Positions 43,116-52,895 of a stretch of DNA of 64,000 nucleotides are shown in pieces. This stretch comes from Thalassoroseus pseudoceratinae. GTDB taxonomy: Bacteria; Planctomycetota; Planctomycetia; Planctomycetales; Planctomycetaceae. Below the pieces are notes generated by a model. That model ran no database searches and was not told the origin of the DNA. It was given only the letters and a program-made list of their open reading frames with translations. The position numbers and the translations under genes are program-made. Position 1 is the first letter of the stretch, and every line of letters starts with the position of its first letter. Location: NCBI RefSeq assembly GCF_011634775.1, contig NZ_JAALXT010000007.1:372001-436000 (forward strand). Direction: 5' to 3'.

Positions 43116-43710
43116 ATCCCGGTGATTGTAACAGAACGGTCGCGTTCAATGATTCTAACTGCTCGATGTGATCTGCGAACTCAGTAGAAATACTAGTATT
43201 GCCACTCGGAAGTGAGTCATTGAATTCGTTTTTCAACATTCTAGGCAACCGAAGGCTCTCTGGGGACGAATTCTCCGGAAATTCCGGCTGGCTGGATCAT
43301 AGAGATCACAACGTCTCTACGTGGTCCGTTTCGGAAGTCGCCGGAAAACCTCCGATAGATCCTTTGCTATCTTGGACCGAGTTTTCCTTGTGACACATGG
43401 TTGTCATGTGATTCCTCGGCATCTCGTCCAGCGGATGGCGGGATGGTTCATCTTCGATTCCAAGATGGAACAAGCCGTATCAATCCATTTTGGTTTTGAG
43501 GTTGAGATGCCCGTGTGTTCGGCATGATGACTGGCAACAAACGTGGGGAGGTCGTGAATTCTGGGAAGAGTGCCAAAGGAAAGATAACTCGACGATCGTT
43601 GGTTTGTGTGTTCAGAACCGGATTTCGGTCTGTGCGGTGATCGAGACAAACCACGTGAGCGACAAGCTTCCACGATCCGCCAACCGTGACGTTGAAAGTT
43701 GAAGAAGTTT
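43116..43710. other. Divergent gap between SirB1-like and HEAT-repeat genes
   Basis: About 595 bases. Several short frames exist on both strands, but none has a ribosome binding site with protein-like composition. The stretch at 43180-43250 is AT-richer and may contain the divergent promoters. I see no strong hairpin, repeat or RNA gene. Confidence 0.4.
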
Positions 43711-45342
43711 ATGACACAAGCCATTTGTCTGACGATGCGAGCATTGGCGACATCGCGTAGCGAACATGCCGCGCCCATGCTGCTTAAAGCGTTGGATGTA
43801 CCCCACGCGGGTGTGCAGGTTGCGGCGGTGGACGCCATCGCGGAGTACTGTTCGCCACGAACGCAGATCGAACTGATTCGTCATTTTCGTCGTTTGTCCC
43901 CGGAAGCGCAGGAACAGCTTGTTGTCACGGCGAACAACTTGGCCGGCCCGTTGCGAAAATGTTTGACGACCCGCAGCGATGCCTCTCAGGATGTCATGGC
44001 CATTCTCGAGGCGGGAACGACTGGGAATCTGCTTCCGTTGGTGGCTCAATGTCTCAGCGAACATCCGAACTTCCTCGACGAACGAATGGTTTCCGTCTTT
44101 CGGGTTTTGGTCGATCGGGTGCATGATCAACTCCGGACCAAATCGACCGATCCTCGGCATGCAGCCGCGATGCAAGTTCGGCATGCGAGTTTGGCGGCGT
44201 TGAATCTTCCCGCAGCGACTCTGACCAAATCGCCGTATCGAGATGCGATCGTTGAAGCCATCTTGATTTTGGGGCAAACCAACGACGAAGCCGTGCGACT
44301 CGTGCTTGGTAGTGGCAGTGAGATTCGTCAGCTAGTCTTCCAATTCTTGCAGACAAGCACGCACCCCGGCGTCATGGATTTGACACTGCAATTCCTGAAT
44401 ACATCGCGGCCGCCGTTGAAAGTTTTCGAGATTCTCGGGAAGCGGTCCGATCCGGAATTCATCGCGGCCACTTTGCGTTGGGTGCGGAAGAGTCCGACAA
44501 CGATGCAAGCCCGGAACCTTCAACAAATCGAATCGTTGCCTTGGCTGGATGCTCCCGAAGAGGTGCTGCCGCTGTTACCGGAGGCATTGCAACCGGCGGT
44601 TCTCACGTTGCTGTCGCACGTGGCGGTGGCTGACAATGTCAAAGAGCGGGTGCGTGAGTGGATTCTGCGGAACGGAACCTTTGAAGCTCGCGACTCAGTT
44701 TTGGCTGGCGGGATGCCGGTCAATGGGGATTCGGTCCGTGAAATCGTGGCCGACGCCTTGAACTCCGAGGAACCGCAATCGCAAGCGTGGGCGTTGACAC
44801 AAGTTCGGCAACAACGACTGCCAGACGCTCTCGAACAACTTGTGAACGGGTTGGATAGCACCGCAGATGTCGTGCGGGAGGCGGCACGGGAAGAACTGTC
44901 TGACTTCGATCTGCAACGCATCTTGGCTTCGTATGACCGGTTCGATGAAGATCACGCCGAACGGGCCGGACAGTTGGTCTTGAAGATCGACCCTCAAGCC
45001 ACTGAGCAATTGGCGAAAGAATTTTTTCACCCGATCCGGCAGCGGCGAATTCGTGCGATCACCGGTTCCGTGTCACTGGGTCTGCACTGGCATGTCTTGC
45101 CGACACTCTTGGAACTGCTCAACGACAATGACGAGCAAATTCGTCGCGTTGTCGTCGAGACATTGGCGGAGATGCCAGTCCCGTCGGTCGTTGCGGCGTT
45201 ACAACAACATCGAGGCGATCCCAATATTCGAGTCCGCGAAGCGATTGATTCCGCCTTGAGTCAATTGGCCGGATTAGTCGCTGACGACGGCTTGGAAGTT
45301 CCAAGCCAGACGGTTTCCGAATCAGCATCCGCGGAAGTTTGA
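43711..45342 (+). CDS. HEAT-repeat protein
   Basis: A 543-residue helical protein without leader or membrane segment. Paired helices of the HEAT type are repeated throughout (HAGVQVAAVDAIAEYC, TADVVREAAREELSDF, DEQIRRVVVETLAEMP, DPNIRVREAIDSALSQL). Such scaffolds bind other proteins. ATG 43711 is the first ATG; an in-frame TTG at 43699 is possible. It is followed 11 bases later by a one-helix membrane protein, which suggests a membrane-bound complex. No specific function can be named. Confidence 0.82.
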   Translation: MTQAICLTMRALATSRSEHAAPMLLKALDVPHAGVQVAAVDAIAEYCSPRTQIELIRHFRRLSPEAQEQLVVTANNLAGPLRKCLTTRSDASQDVMAILEAGTTGNLLPLVAQCLSEHPNFLDERMVSVFRVLVDRVHDQLRTKSTDPRHAAAMQVRHASLAALNLPAATLTKSPYRDAIVEAILILGQTNDEAVRLVLGSGSEIRQLVFQFLQTSTHPGVMDLTLQFLNTSRPPLKVFEILGKRSDPEFIAATLRWVRKSPTTMQARNLQQIESLPWLDAPEEVLPLLPEALQPAVLTLLSHVAVADNVKERVREWILRNGTFEARDSVLAGGMPVNGDSVREIVADALNSEEPQSQAWALTQVRQQRLPDALEQLVNGLDSTADVVREAAREELSDFDLQRILASYDRFDEDHAERAGQLVLKIDPQATEQLAKEFFHPIRQRRIRAITGSVSLGLHWHVLPTLLELLNDNDEQIRRVVVETLAEMPVPSVVAALQQHRGDPNIRVREAIDSALSQLAGLVADDGLEVPSQTVSESASAEV

Positions 45343-45353
45343 GGGCCACGACA

Positions 45354-45755
45354 ATGAATATCCTCGTTTCGAGTCTGGCGTCGACCGCCGAAATGTCCAG
45401 TTCGTTTATACGCTGGAGCCGTCATTCGGCCTCGCTGGGAAACTATCTGTTTTTCGCGGCGATTATTGCGTTGATTGCGGCGATCTGGGGCGGTTTGTAT
45501 TGGTGGGAACGTCATCGAGTCTCGCGGACGGAATCCAACGACACGCCGAACGATCTGTTTCAGCAACTCTGCAAAGTCCATCGATTGAGCGTTGGCGAAC
45601 AGCAGTTGTTGTCGCAAGTTGCGCAAGCGACGTGCGCAAGTCAGCCGGCGTTGGTGTTCGTCGATCACCGCTGTTTGCAATCGCAAGGCGAGGGCGGCAA
45701 CGCGGAACAACTCCGTGACCTCGCCCGCAAGTTGTTCGGCCCCGCCAAACAGTAG
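45354..45755 (+). CDS. Single-pass membrane protein, partner of the HEAT protein
   Basis: A 133-residue protein with one membrane helix (about 30-51, NYLFFAAIIALIAAIWGGLYWW) and a cytoplasmic C-terminal domain (52-133) with LFQQLCKVHRLSVGEQQLL and PALVFVDHRCLQ. GAGGG lies 9 bases before ATG 45354 and within the end of the HEAT gene. I recognise no family with certainty; its place just after the HEAT gene suggests the two act together. Confidence 0.75.
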   Translation: MNILVSSLASTAEMSSSFIRWSRHSASLGNYLFFAAIIALIAAIWGGLYWWERHRVSRTESNDTPNDLFQQLCKVHRLSVGEQQLLSQVAQATCASQPALVFVDHRCLQSQGEGGNAEQLRDLARKLFGPAKQ

Positions 45756-45983
45756 CTGCTCAAAAAATCAGGTTGCGCGGTCTCGTCGATGCCCGGAAGG
45801 TGGAAGTGCGGTCTGGTCGTTCGAGGGGTCGGGTGATACGATGCCCACAGTGACCACCAGACCAAGTTGATGTTTTCAACTCAGTCTCGGTTTGATGTAG
45901 CGACCATCGCTGGGCTTCCGTTGAGGAATCTCAGTTTCTCATCACTACACACCATCGAAACCCGCACGAACCAACCGCCGCCG

Positions 45984-46565
45984 ATGATTTTTGTTCTCGA
46001 CAATTACGACTCGTTCACTTGGAACCTTGTTCAACGTCTGGGAGAGATGGACTCATCACTTGAGATCCGTGTCGCCCGTAACGACCAAACCACGCTGGAC
46101 GAAATCGCCGGTTGGCAACCCGAGCGAATCATCATTTCTCCCGGTCCCGGTACGCCGAACGATTCCGGGTTATCGCGGGAGATCATCTCGGAATTCGGCA
46201 CGAAGATTCCCGTGCTCGGCGTGTGTTTGGGACACCAATGCATCGCGGACGTGTTCGGCGGACAGGTTGTCCGAGCCGATCGCTTGATGCATGGCAAAGT
46301 GTCTCAAGTTCATCACAACAACACGGGAGTGTTCGCCGGATTGGAAAACCCGTTCACGGCCACCCGGTATCACAGTTTGATCGTGCCCGCGGATTCACTG
46401 TCCGACGATTTTGAACTCACCGCCTGGACCAACGACGAAGACCACCCCCGCGAAGTGATGGGTCTCCGTCACAAGAAACACCCCATCCACGGTGTCCAGT
46501 TCCACCCCGAAAGTTTCCTCACCCTCGAAGGCGTGAAACTCCTGCAAAACTTCCTCGATCTGTAA
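45984..46565 (+). CDS. pabA: Anthranilate/para-aminobenzoate synthase glutamine amidotransferase
   Basis: A 193-residue class I glutamine amidotransferase that supplies ammonia to chorismate-using synthases. It starts MIFVLDNYDSFTWNLVQ, and has SPGPGTP, the nucleophile cysteine in GVCLGHQ and the His-Glu pair in GVQFHPESFLT. TrpG and PabA cannot be told apart by sequence alone, and no trpE/pabB is next to it. The frame is open 39 codons upstream, but family members begin at this ATG. Confidence 0.95.
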   Translation: MIFVLDNYDSFTWNLVQRLGEMDSSLEIRVARNDQTTLDEIAGWQPERIIISPGPGTPNDSGLSREIISEFGTKIPVLGVCLGHQCIADVFGGQVVRADRLMHGKVSQVHHNNTGVFAGLENPFTATRYHSLIVPADSLSDDFELTAWTNDEDHPREVMGLRHKKHPIHGVQFHPESFLTLEGVKLLQNFLDL

Positions 46566-46597
46566 GGAAGTTTCGCGGGAGGTGTTCGTTGCACCGC

Positions 46598-48628
46598 TTA
46601 GGTTTCCTCATCGGTGAGGGCATGTTCCTCGGGCGGGGCAGGGTGGTCGGTTTCGTCATCGCCTTGGATCTGCGTTTGATCTTTGTAGAAGTACGAGATC
46701 GGCACGAATAGGACAGCGGCTCCGAGCATCACGTAAGTCCAGAACCAAAAGTAGCTGGCCCCTTCCAGCGTGACCTGCCCGCCGACCGTGAATGATTCAC
46801 TGATTTTCGTTTCCGGAATGGTCCCGCGAGCCGCCTCGACTTCTTCACGACCGACATCGCCTTTCAGTTCGATAATTCGCTTCTCCCGCCACGTAAGCGG
46901 TTTGTCTTCCGGGCTGGTTTCTTTCTTGCTGACACGACTCACGGTCGCGTTGAGCACTTCGTCCCAAGCCGTGTCGAATTCTCCATCCGCACCGGCGGCG
47001 ACAATTCGGAACTGGTCGCGGGTCACACGGTGATATCGCAACGGCTTTTCAGAGGCGTCTTGTAGATCCTTCAGCAACTCGTCGGCTGTCTCGTCATCCG
47101 GCAACTGCAATTCATCGTCGGTATCGGCGGACGCAAAAAAGTTCTCGCTGATCCGTTCTTTCGCCGACTTCAACACATCAACATTTTGCGGCAAGACCTC
47201 CGTGAGATTGCCGTAAGCGTCGTAGGTGAGACGAATATCGTCATCGGTGTCGAACTTGCGATCGTAACCGGCCAACAGCACATCGTGCTTGTCGGAATCC
47301 TTCTCGACTGGCAACGCTTTCATCAACCATTGATCTCGGTACGTTTTTTCGCCGTCCGCGACTTCCAACGTGCTGGCTTCACTCACGAACCGATTAATCC
47401 CCGGAATTTGGATGTAGTGATTCACCGCCGCCGTCACCACATTCCCCAGTGAGACGGACAGCAACCAAATCGACATCACCACCGACTTCATCGACTTTGG
47501 AGCCTGCGTATAAGAGAACTCCAAACCGGTGATCGACACCATCACTTCGGCGGATGTCAAAATCACGTATGACAGAATCTGCCAAGCAATCGACGGGCGA
47601 CTTCCGGTGTCGATCCATTCTTGAATGATGGACGACAACGCAAACGAAGCCGCCGCCAGGAACAGACCGATCGAAATCTTACGCAGTGGCGTGAGCGTAA
47701 AGACTTTGTTGATGGCGGGGTACAAGCCGAATTGGAAGATCGGAATGAGCAGCATCACCAACACAGGATTCACCGCACCGATCTGCGATTCCAACCACAA
47801 CATACCAAGCCATTGACGATCCATATTCTGAGCCTGCAACACCCAGGCCGACCCCGTTTGATCGAACAACGCCCAGAACGCCGAAATCGAAAAGTAAACC
47901 AACAGCAATTTGCCGATCGTGAACAACCCCTCGCGGCTGAACACGTCTTGCAAAAAGCCGGTGCCAGCTGGCGGCACGTGCACGAACGAGTAACGCCCCA
48001 TCCAGAACGCCAGAGTGGCGATCCCCATCAGAATGCCGGGCACACCGAACGCGATATGCGGCCCGTACCATTCCAGCAGCCACGGTGTGAGGAAGTACGA
48101 AAACATCGAGCCGAAGTTGATCGAAAAATAGAACCACTGATACACCTTCGGCATCAGATGTTGGTTCTGTTTTCCGAATTGATCCCCCACGTGGGCCGAC
48201 ACGCATGGTTTGATCCCGCCCGATCCGAGTGCGATCAGGAACAAACCGATCCACATCCATGTTTCGGGAGCCAACTGAGCGGTGCCCATCAGTGCGAGCG
48301 CCAAGTGCCCGATGCAGTACAGCACCGAAACCCAAATGATGATGCGGTATTTTCCCGTCAACGTGTCGGAGAGTAACGCCCCGATGATCGGAAACAGGTA
48401 CACCCAGGAACTGAACGTGTGATAGTGTTCGGTCGCCTCGGCTTTGCTCATCGCTGGCTGAATTTTGTCCGACATCAGATACAGATAGTCGGCCATGAAG
48501 ACGGTCAGAATTGCCCGCATCCCGTAGTAACTGAACCGCTCGGCCGCTTCGTTGCCAACAATGTACGGCACGCCCGGCGGCATGGTTTCGATTGGGTCGG
48601 GAGTTTCTCGGTATCTCGAATCCGCCAT
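46598..48628 (-). CDS. POT/PTR2 family proton-coupled peptide transporter
   Basis: A 676-residue inner-membrane oligopeptide/proton symporter. The N-terminal half has the family motif AAERFSYYGMRAIL and the PTR2 signature part FYFSINFGSMFS. Helices continue to about 430; then a ~210-residue hydrophilic insert follows (GINRFVSEASTLEV to ETKISESFTVGG) before the last membrane helix (SYFWFWTYVMLGAAVLFVP). The insert has two Asp-rich patches (GYDRKFDTDDDIRL, GADGEFDTAWDEVL). Bacterial POT proteins normally have about 500 residues. ATG 48628 is preferred; ATG 48655 is also possible. Confidence 0.9.
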   Translation of the reverse strand: MADSRYRETPDPIETMPPGVPYIVGNEAAERFSYYGMRAILTVFMADYLYLMSDKIQPAMSKAEATEHYHTFSSWVYLFPIIGALLSDTLTGKYRIIIWVSVLYCIGHLALALMGTAQLAPETWMWIGLFLIALGSGGIKPCVSAHVGDQFGKQNQHLMPKVYQWFYFSINFGSMFSYFLTPWLLEWYGPHIAFGVPGILMGIATLAFWMGRYSFVHVPPAGTGFLQDVFSREGLFTIGKLLLVYFSISAFWALFDQTGSAWVLQAQNMDRQWLGMLWLESQIGAVNPVLVMLLIPIFQFGLYPAINKVFTLTPLRKISIGLFLAAASFALSSIIQEWIDTGSRPSIAWQILSYVILTSAEVMVSITGLEFSYTQAPKSMKSVVMSIWLLSVSLGNVVTAAVNHYIQIPGINRFVSEASTLEVADGEKTYRDQWLMKALPVEKDSDKHDVLLAGYDRKFDTDDDIRLTYDAYGNLTEVLPQNVDVLKSAKERISENFFASADTDDELQLPDDETADELLKDLQDASEKPLRYHRVTRDQFRIVAAGADGEFDTAWDEVLNATVSRVSKKETSPEDKPLTWREKRIIELKGDVGREEVEAARGTIPETKISESFTVGGQVTLEGASYFWFWTYVMLGAAVLFVPISYFYKDQTQIQGDDETDHPAPPEEHALTDEET

Positions 48629-48691
48629 CGGTGTCTTTCTTTGATGTCGTTTCATCGCGCGGGACGCCGCACGCGATGACTGCCAACGAGT

Positions 48692-50269
48692 TCACGCTTC
48701 CGATTTCAGTTGCAAGCCGGGGGAGACCAAAAACCGTTCGGCAATGTCAAACAGCAACTGCACCACGAGCGCCATCACGGCGGCCGCGATTGCTCCTTCG
48801 GAGACCAACGACCAATCCAACCGTCGAATGCCGGTGAAGATTGGTGCTCCGTATCCGCCAGCGGCAATCAAACCGCCCAGCGTCGCCGTTCCGACGTTGA
48901 TCGTCGCGGCCGTTTTGATGCCCGCCATGATCGACCGCGTCGCGAGCGGCAATTCAATTCGCCACAATCGGGCTGCCGGTGGTAATCCCAACGCCTCGGC
49001 GGACTCGTGAATCTGTCGAGGAATCTCTGCCAGACCCGCGTAGGTGTTTCGCACGATCGGCAACAAACTGTAAAGGAATAATCCGACAATCACCGGCTGC
49101 GGGCCAATGCCGAGATAGGGAATCATGATCAGAAATAGCACCAGCGACGGAATCGTTTGGAGAATGCCCGTCACACCGAGCACCACTTGGCCGAGCATCG
49201 GTGACTTCGCCGCGAACACTCCCAACGGGACCGCTACCAACACGGCGGCAAACACGGAAATACCCACCAACTGCAAATGCTCCCACGTTCGTCTCGTGAG
49301 GCGGGCTGTTCGTGATTCCCGGCGGATGGTTTTCTCGATGTCGAATGTCTCTTGCAGATAATCCGCGGCCACGATCGGTTCGGGAACTTTGTCGAGTTTG
49401 GCGCGGGCGTTCAGCGGGATAATTGTGGCATTGTCGATTTGGCCTTCCAACCGCAACATCGCTTCGACGGCTTCGGGAACGCGTGTCTTGAGATCGGCAC
49501 GGTAGAGAATCATCGCGTTGTAATTCGGAAAGAAATTGCGACCGTCATCGAGTTCATCGCTGAGGATTTTCAGATCCAGACGTTTGATGTCCGGGTCGGT
49601 TGCGTATAGATCGATCACATCGACCGTCCCGCTTTCCAACCCCGCATAGGCGAAACTGTGTTCCACACCTTCCACGTTCCGGTGCGGCAACTCGAACGCC
49701 TTCTTCAACGACGGCCAACCGTCATTGCGATCCATGAACTCGTTGCTGAAAGCAAATTCGAGATCGGGGTACTTTCGCAAATCGGCGATATTAGTGACTT
49801 TGTCCCAGTCGGCTTGGGAAATCCCGTCCGGTGGAACTTTGCGAACGCCGATGGCGTACGTGTTGTTCAAGCCAAACGGCTGACTCATTTCGACTTGGAA
49901 TTCCGACTTCAGCAGCTTGCGAAGTTCGGCTTCATCTTTGATATTCCGACTAGCGAACAGCTCTTTTTGGATAGTGCCGGTGTATTCGGGGTAGGCGTCG
50001 ATTTCACCGGCTCGCAGCGATTCCCACAGCGTCTGCGAACCCCCCATGCCGCGTTCGTGAATCACGTTGGCACCGGCGTTCTCCATGAGCTGCGTGATCA
50101 TCTCGCCAAGAATGACGTTCTCCGGAAACACCTTCGAACCCACGACGATTGTCTCAGCGTCTCCAGCGGAGCCGACGGAATTGGTTTCCGATTGGCATCC
50201 CGCGAGACACACCAGACCACAGAGAAGTCCGGTCAACGAGCGAGTAAAACGACCAGCGACGACATTCAT
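48692..50269 (-). CDS. Glycine-betaine/choline-type ABC transporter, binding protein fused to permease
   Basis: A 525-residue fusion. It starts as a lipoprotein (lipobox CLAGC), continues as an OpuAC-type substrate-binding domain (about 40-310, VGSKVFPENVILGEMI, DAYPEYTGTIQKEL), then a permease domain with five membrane helices (about 330-515) and the EAA-type loop HESAEALGLPPAARLWRIELPL (two pieces: ESAEALGLPPA and LWRIELPL). Osmoprotectants or quaternary ammonium compounds are the likely cargo. Its ATG overlaps the ATPase stop by four bases (ATGA). In some lineages the same fusion is seen in OpuFB-like proteins. Confidence 0.92.
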   Translation of the reverse strand: MNVVAGRFTRSLTGLLCGLVCLAGCQSETNSVGSAGDAETIVVGSKVFPENVILGEMITQLMENAGANVIHERGMGGSQTLWESLRAGEIDAYPEYTGTIQKELFASRNIKDEAELRKLLKSEFQVEMSQPFGLNNTYAIGVRKVPPDGISQADWDKVTNIADLRKYPDLEFAFSNEFMDRNDGWPSLKKAFELPHRNVEGVEHSFAYAGLESGTVDVIDLYATDPDIKRLDLKILSDELDDGRNFFPNYNAMILYRADLKTRVPEAVEAMLRLEGQIDNATIIPLNARAKLDKVPEPIVAADYLQETFDIEKTIRRESRTARLTRRTWEHLQLVGISVFAAVLVAVPLGVFAAKSPMLGQVVLGVTGILQTIPSLVLFLIMIPYLGIGPQPVIVGLFLYSLLPIVRNTYAGLAEIPRQIHESAEALGLPPAARLWRIELPLATRSIMAGIKTAATINVGTATLGGLIAAGGYGAPIFTGIRRLDWSLVSEGAIAAAVMALVVQLLFDIAERFLVSPGLQLKSEA

Positions 50270-51012
50270 GGAGTTTCCCGATCGGCATGGATGCTGCGTT
50301 GAGCTTGCACAAATTCCTCGACGAAGGGTTCGGCCGGTTTGTCCCAGAGTTCCGAAACTGTCCCGCGTTGCACGACTCGCCCGCTCCGCATCAGCACAAC
50401 CGTATCCGCGAAGTACGCCGCTTCCGCCAGGTCGTGCGTGACGAGCACCACCGTTTTGTGGAGCGTGTTGAAAATCTCGCGAAGTTCGGTTTGCAAGTCG
50501 GCTCGAATCAACGGGTCGAGAGCCCCCAGCGGTTCGTCGAGGAACAGAACATCCGGGTCGAGCATCAACGCTCGCATCAACCCGACGCGTTGGCGTTGGC
50601 CGCCCGAAATCTGAGCGGGGTACCGACTCAACGACTCTTTCGGCAGGTGCGTCAATCCACGAAGTTCTTCCAACCGCGTGGAAATTCGCTTTTCATCCCA
50701 CTTCAAATGCCGCGCCATCAGCGTGACATTCTGTGCGGCGGTCAGATGTGGAAACAACCCGCCGTCTTGGATGACATACCCCATCCGCTGCCGGAGTTCG
50801 AGCACGTTTTGCGGGGTGAGTTTCGTACCATCGAAGGAAACTTCCCCGCTATCGGTGCGGATCAATCCCATCATCAACCGAAGCGTTGTCGATTTGCCGC
50901 AACCACTCGGACCGATTAACACTAGGTTTTCGGCCGCCTCGACGGTGAGGTCAAGGGGATGCAGCACCGTCTCGCCGCGATAGATTTTGCTGACGCCTCG
51001 CAATTCGAGCAT
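50266..51012 (-). CDS. ABC transporter ATPase, OpuA/ProV type
   Basis: A 248-residue ATP-binding subunit. Walker A GPSGCGKST (about 37-45), signature SGGQRQRVG, Walker B VLFLDEPLGALD and the H-loop VTHDLAEA are all present. There is no CBS domain at the C-terminus, unlike ProV of Escherichia coli, so it lacks that osmosensing module. ATG 51012 starts MLELRGVSKIYRG. It is the first gene of a two-gene unit with the binding-protein/permease fusion. Confidence 0.95.
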   Translation of the reverse strand: MLELRGVSKIYRGETVLHPLDLTVEAAENLVLIGPSGCGKSTTLRLMMGLIRTDSGEVSFDGTKLTPQNVLELRQRMGYVIQDGGLFPHLTAAQNVTLMARHLKWDEKRISTRLEELRGLTHLPKESLSRYPAQISGGQRQRVGLMRALMLDPDVLFLDEPLGALDPLIRADLQTELREIFNTLHKTVVLVTHDLAEAAYFADTVVLMRSGRVVQRGTVSELWDKPAEPFVEEFVQAQRSIHADRETP

Positions 51013-51191
51013 GAAGCAACAAATTTCGTTGTGTTGAATAAATAATTGATCATCAGACTTCAGTGGCCAGGTGGCATCCTCACCGCCTTGCGTGAGCATG
51101 GATTTGGTGTGATCGTGGATTGATGGTCCCTGAGAATTGGGGCCACTTCACCCATGTCGATGACTGTCACACGCTTCCACCTCCACAAGAA

Positions 51192-52457
51192 TCAACCAAT
51201 CTTGTCTTTACCGACCCAAGGCCGCAAGACCTCAGGGATGACGATGCTGCCGTCGGCTTGTTGATTGTTCTCAAGGACGGCAATCAACGCCCGGCTGATG
51301 GCAATCGCGGTCCCGTTGAGCGTGTGCACGAACTGCGTGCCTTTCTGCTCCGGTACACGAGTGCGGATGCCGAGCCGACGGGCTTGGTAGTCGGTGCAGT
51401 TTGACGCACTGGTGACTTCACCGTAGGTGTCGCGACCGGGCATCCAGGCTTCCAAATCGTACTTGCGGTACGCCGGTCCGCCGAGATCCCCCGATGCCGT
51501 GTCGATCACCTGATACGGAATGTTAAGAGCTTGGAAAATCGTTTCCTCGATTTCCACCACTTCGTTCAGAAACGCTTCGGAAGCGGAGTCGTCTGGTGCG
51601 GTGAAGCCGAACATCTCGACCTTCGTGAATTGATGCACCCGGTAAATTCCCCGACTCGCCCGACCGTGGGCTCCCGCTTCGGTGCGGAAACAGTGTGACA
51701 ACCCCGCGTATTTCAACGGCAGTTTGTTGAAATCGACAATCTCATCTCGCAACGAACCACCCAGCGGAATTTCCGCCGTCGCGACCAAGCTGAGATCGGT
51801 GTTCTCGATGGAATAAATCTGTGTTTCTTCGCCCCGCGGCGTGTAACCGGTGCCGAACAGCACGTCGTTCTTGGCGAGGTCCGGCGTGGTGTGCAACACG
51901 AAACCGCGTTGGTAAAGCGTCGTGAGGGCATACTGCACGAGCGCCATTTCCAGCAGCACGGCCTCGTTCTTCAGGAAATAAAACCCCGCCCCCGCGACAC
52001 GTGAGCCGGCTTCGAAGTCGATCAGGTCGTGCTTTTCCGCCAGTTCGACGTGATCGAGCGGTTTGAAATCGAACTTCGTCGGCTCACCCCAAGTGCGAAC
52101 GACGTTCGCATCGTCTTCGCCACCGATCGGGGCATCGGGATGCGTCATGTTCGGAATGCGACTCTGCTCGGCGAACAACTCGGCTTCGATCTCTTTGAGT
52201 TTCGCTTCGGCTTCGCTGATTTCCTCGCGGAGTTGCTTCCCCTCGGCGATGAACTTCGGTTTGTCTTCCGCCGATGCTTTGGGAATCTTGCTGGAAACGT
52301 CTTTCTGCTGCTTCCGCTTCTGGTCCACGAGTTGAATCGACTCGCTTCGTTGCTCACGTAGCGAGAGAACTTTTTCCAAGTCCACTTTCACGCCCCGCTT
52401 CTCGCAGTTCTCCCGCACGGCGTCGGCATTGTCACAGATATATTGCAGATCAAGCAT
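51192..52457 (-). CDS. serS: Seryl-tRNA synthetase
   Basis: A 421-residue class II synthetase that charges tRNA-Ser. The N-terminal long antiparallel coiled coil (about 27-105) contacts the tRNA. Motif 2 is CFRTEAGAHGRASRGIYRVH and motif 3 is HTLNGTAIAISRALIAVLE. Full length for the family, with the common start MLDLQYICDN. It stands on the minus strand after a gap from a small membrane protein gene; no special leader is seen. Confidence 0.97.
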   Translation of the reverse strand: MLDLQYICDNADAVRENCEKRGVKVDLEKVLSLREQRSESIQLVDQKRKQQKDVSSKIPKASAEDKPKFIAEGKQLREEISEAEAKLKEIEAELFAEQSRIPNMTHPDAPIGGEDDANVVRTWGEPTKFDFKPLDHVELAEKHDLIDFEAGSRVAGAGFYFLKNEAVLLEMALVQYALTTLYQRGFVLHTTPDLAKNDVLFGTGYTPRGEETQIYSIENTDLSLVATAEIPLGGSLRDEIVDFNKLPLKYAGLSHCFRTEAGAHGRASRGIYRVHQFTKVEMFGFTAPDDSASEAFLNEVVEIEETIFQALNIPYQVIDTASGDLGGPAYRKYDLEAWMPGRDTYGEVTSASNCTDYQARRLGIRTRVPEQKGTQFVHTLNGTAIAISRALIAVLENNQQADGSIVIPEVLRPWVGKDKIG

Positions 52458-52496
52458 TGTTTTCGTCAGTTGTTGATGTTGGGTTGTCAGTTGTGT

Positions 52497-52862
52497 TTAG
52501 ACGGTTTCGTCTGTGGGGTCTGGAAAAGAGTATTTTCCAGTTGTTTCCACAAACTCAGTAATGCGATCACGAAGTTCTAGCAGTTTGTGTTCGGGAATGG
52601 CATACATTGCGGTTTCTCCGGCGAGACCGGTCCATTGACCGATTTCGATCCCGTACAAGTTTCCCGAATCCAGTTTGTACAACCGAAAGGTGCAATTTGT
52701 GGAACGCCTGCGATAGGTGATTTTCTTGTCATCGACTGTATAAATCGGGTAACCGAATCGAGCGCCTTTCCAGCCATACCGTCCAAGCCGATACACGATG
52801 ACAATGATCACAACACCAATGATGGCCAAGGGAACAACCGGTAACAGCGCTTCAACATTCAT
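52497..52862 (-). CDS. Small membrane-anchored protein
   Basis: A 121-residue protein with one N-terminal membrane helix (about 6-28, LLPVVPLAIIGVVIIVIVYR) and a cytoplasmic-looking beta-rich domain (YTVDDKKITYRRRSTNCTF, GQWTGLAGETAMYAIPEHK). AGGCGG lies 5 bases before ATG 52862. No family recognised. It lies between glgC and serS, 33 bases after the glgC stop, so it may be co-transcribed with glgC. Confidence 0.7.
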   Translation of the reverse strand: MNVEALLPVVPLAIIGVVIIVIVYRLGRYGWKGARFGYPIYTVDDKKITYRRRSTNCTFRLYKLDSGNLYGIEIGQWTGLAGETAMYAIPEHKLLELRDRITEFVETTGKYSFPDPTDETV

Positions 52863-52895
52863 AACACCGCCTATCGTTTCCACGAATCCATTGTG

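Noticed and set aside
43404-43838. 144-codon minus-strand frame in the gap before the HEAT gene
   Set aside because: Overlaps the HEAT gene start and is Arg/Ser/His-rich without a ribosome binding site; the gap is left without a gene.
45867-45983. N-terminal extension of the pabA frame
   Set aside because: The family begins at the ATG at 45984 with the MIFVLDNYDSF pattern; the 39 upstream codons look like leader DNA.
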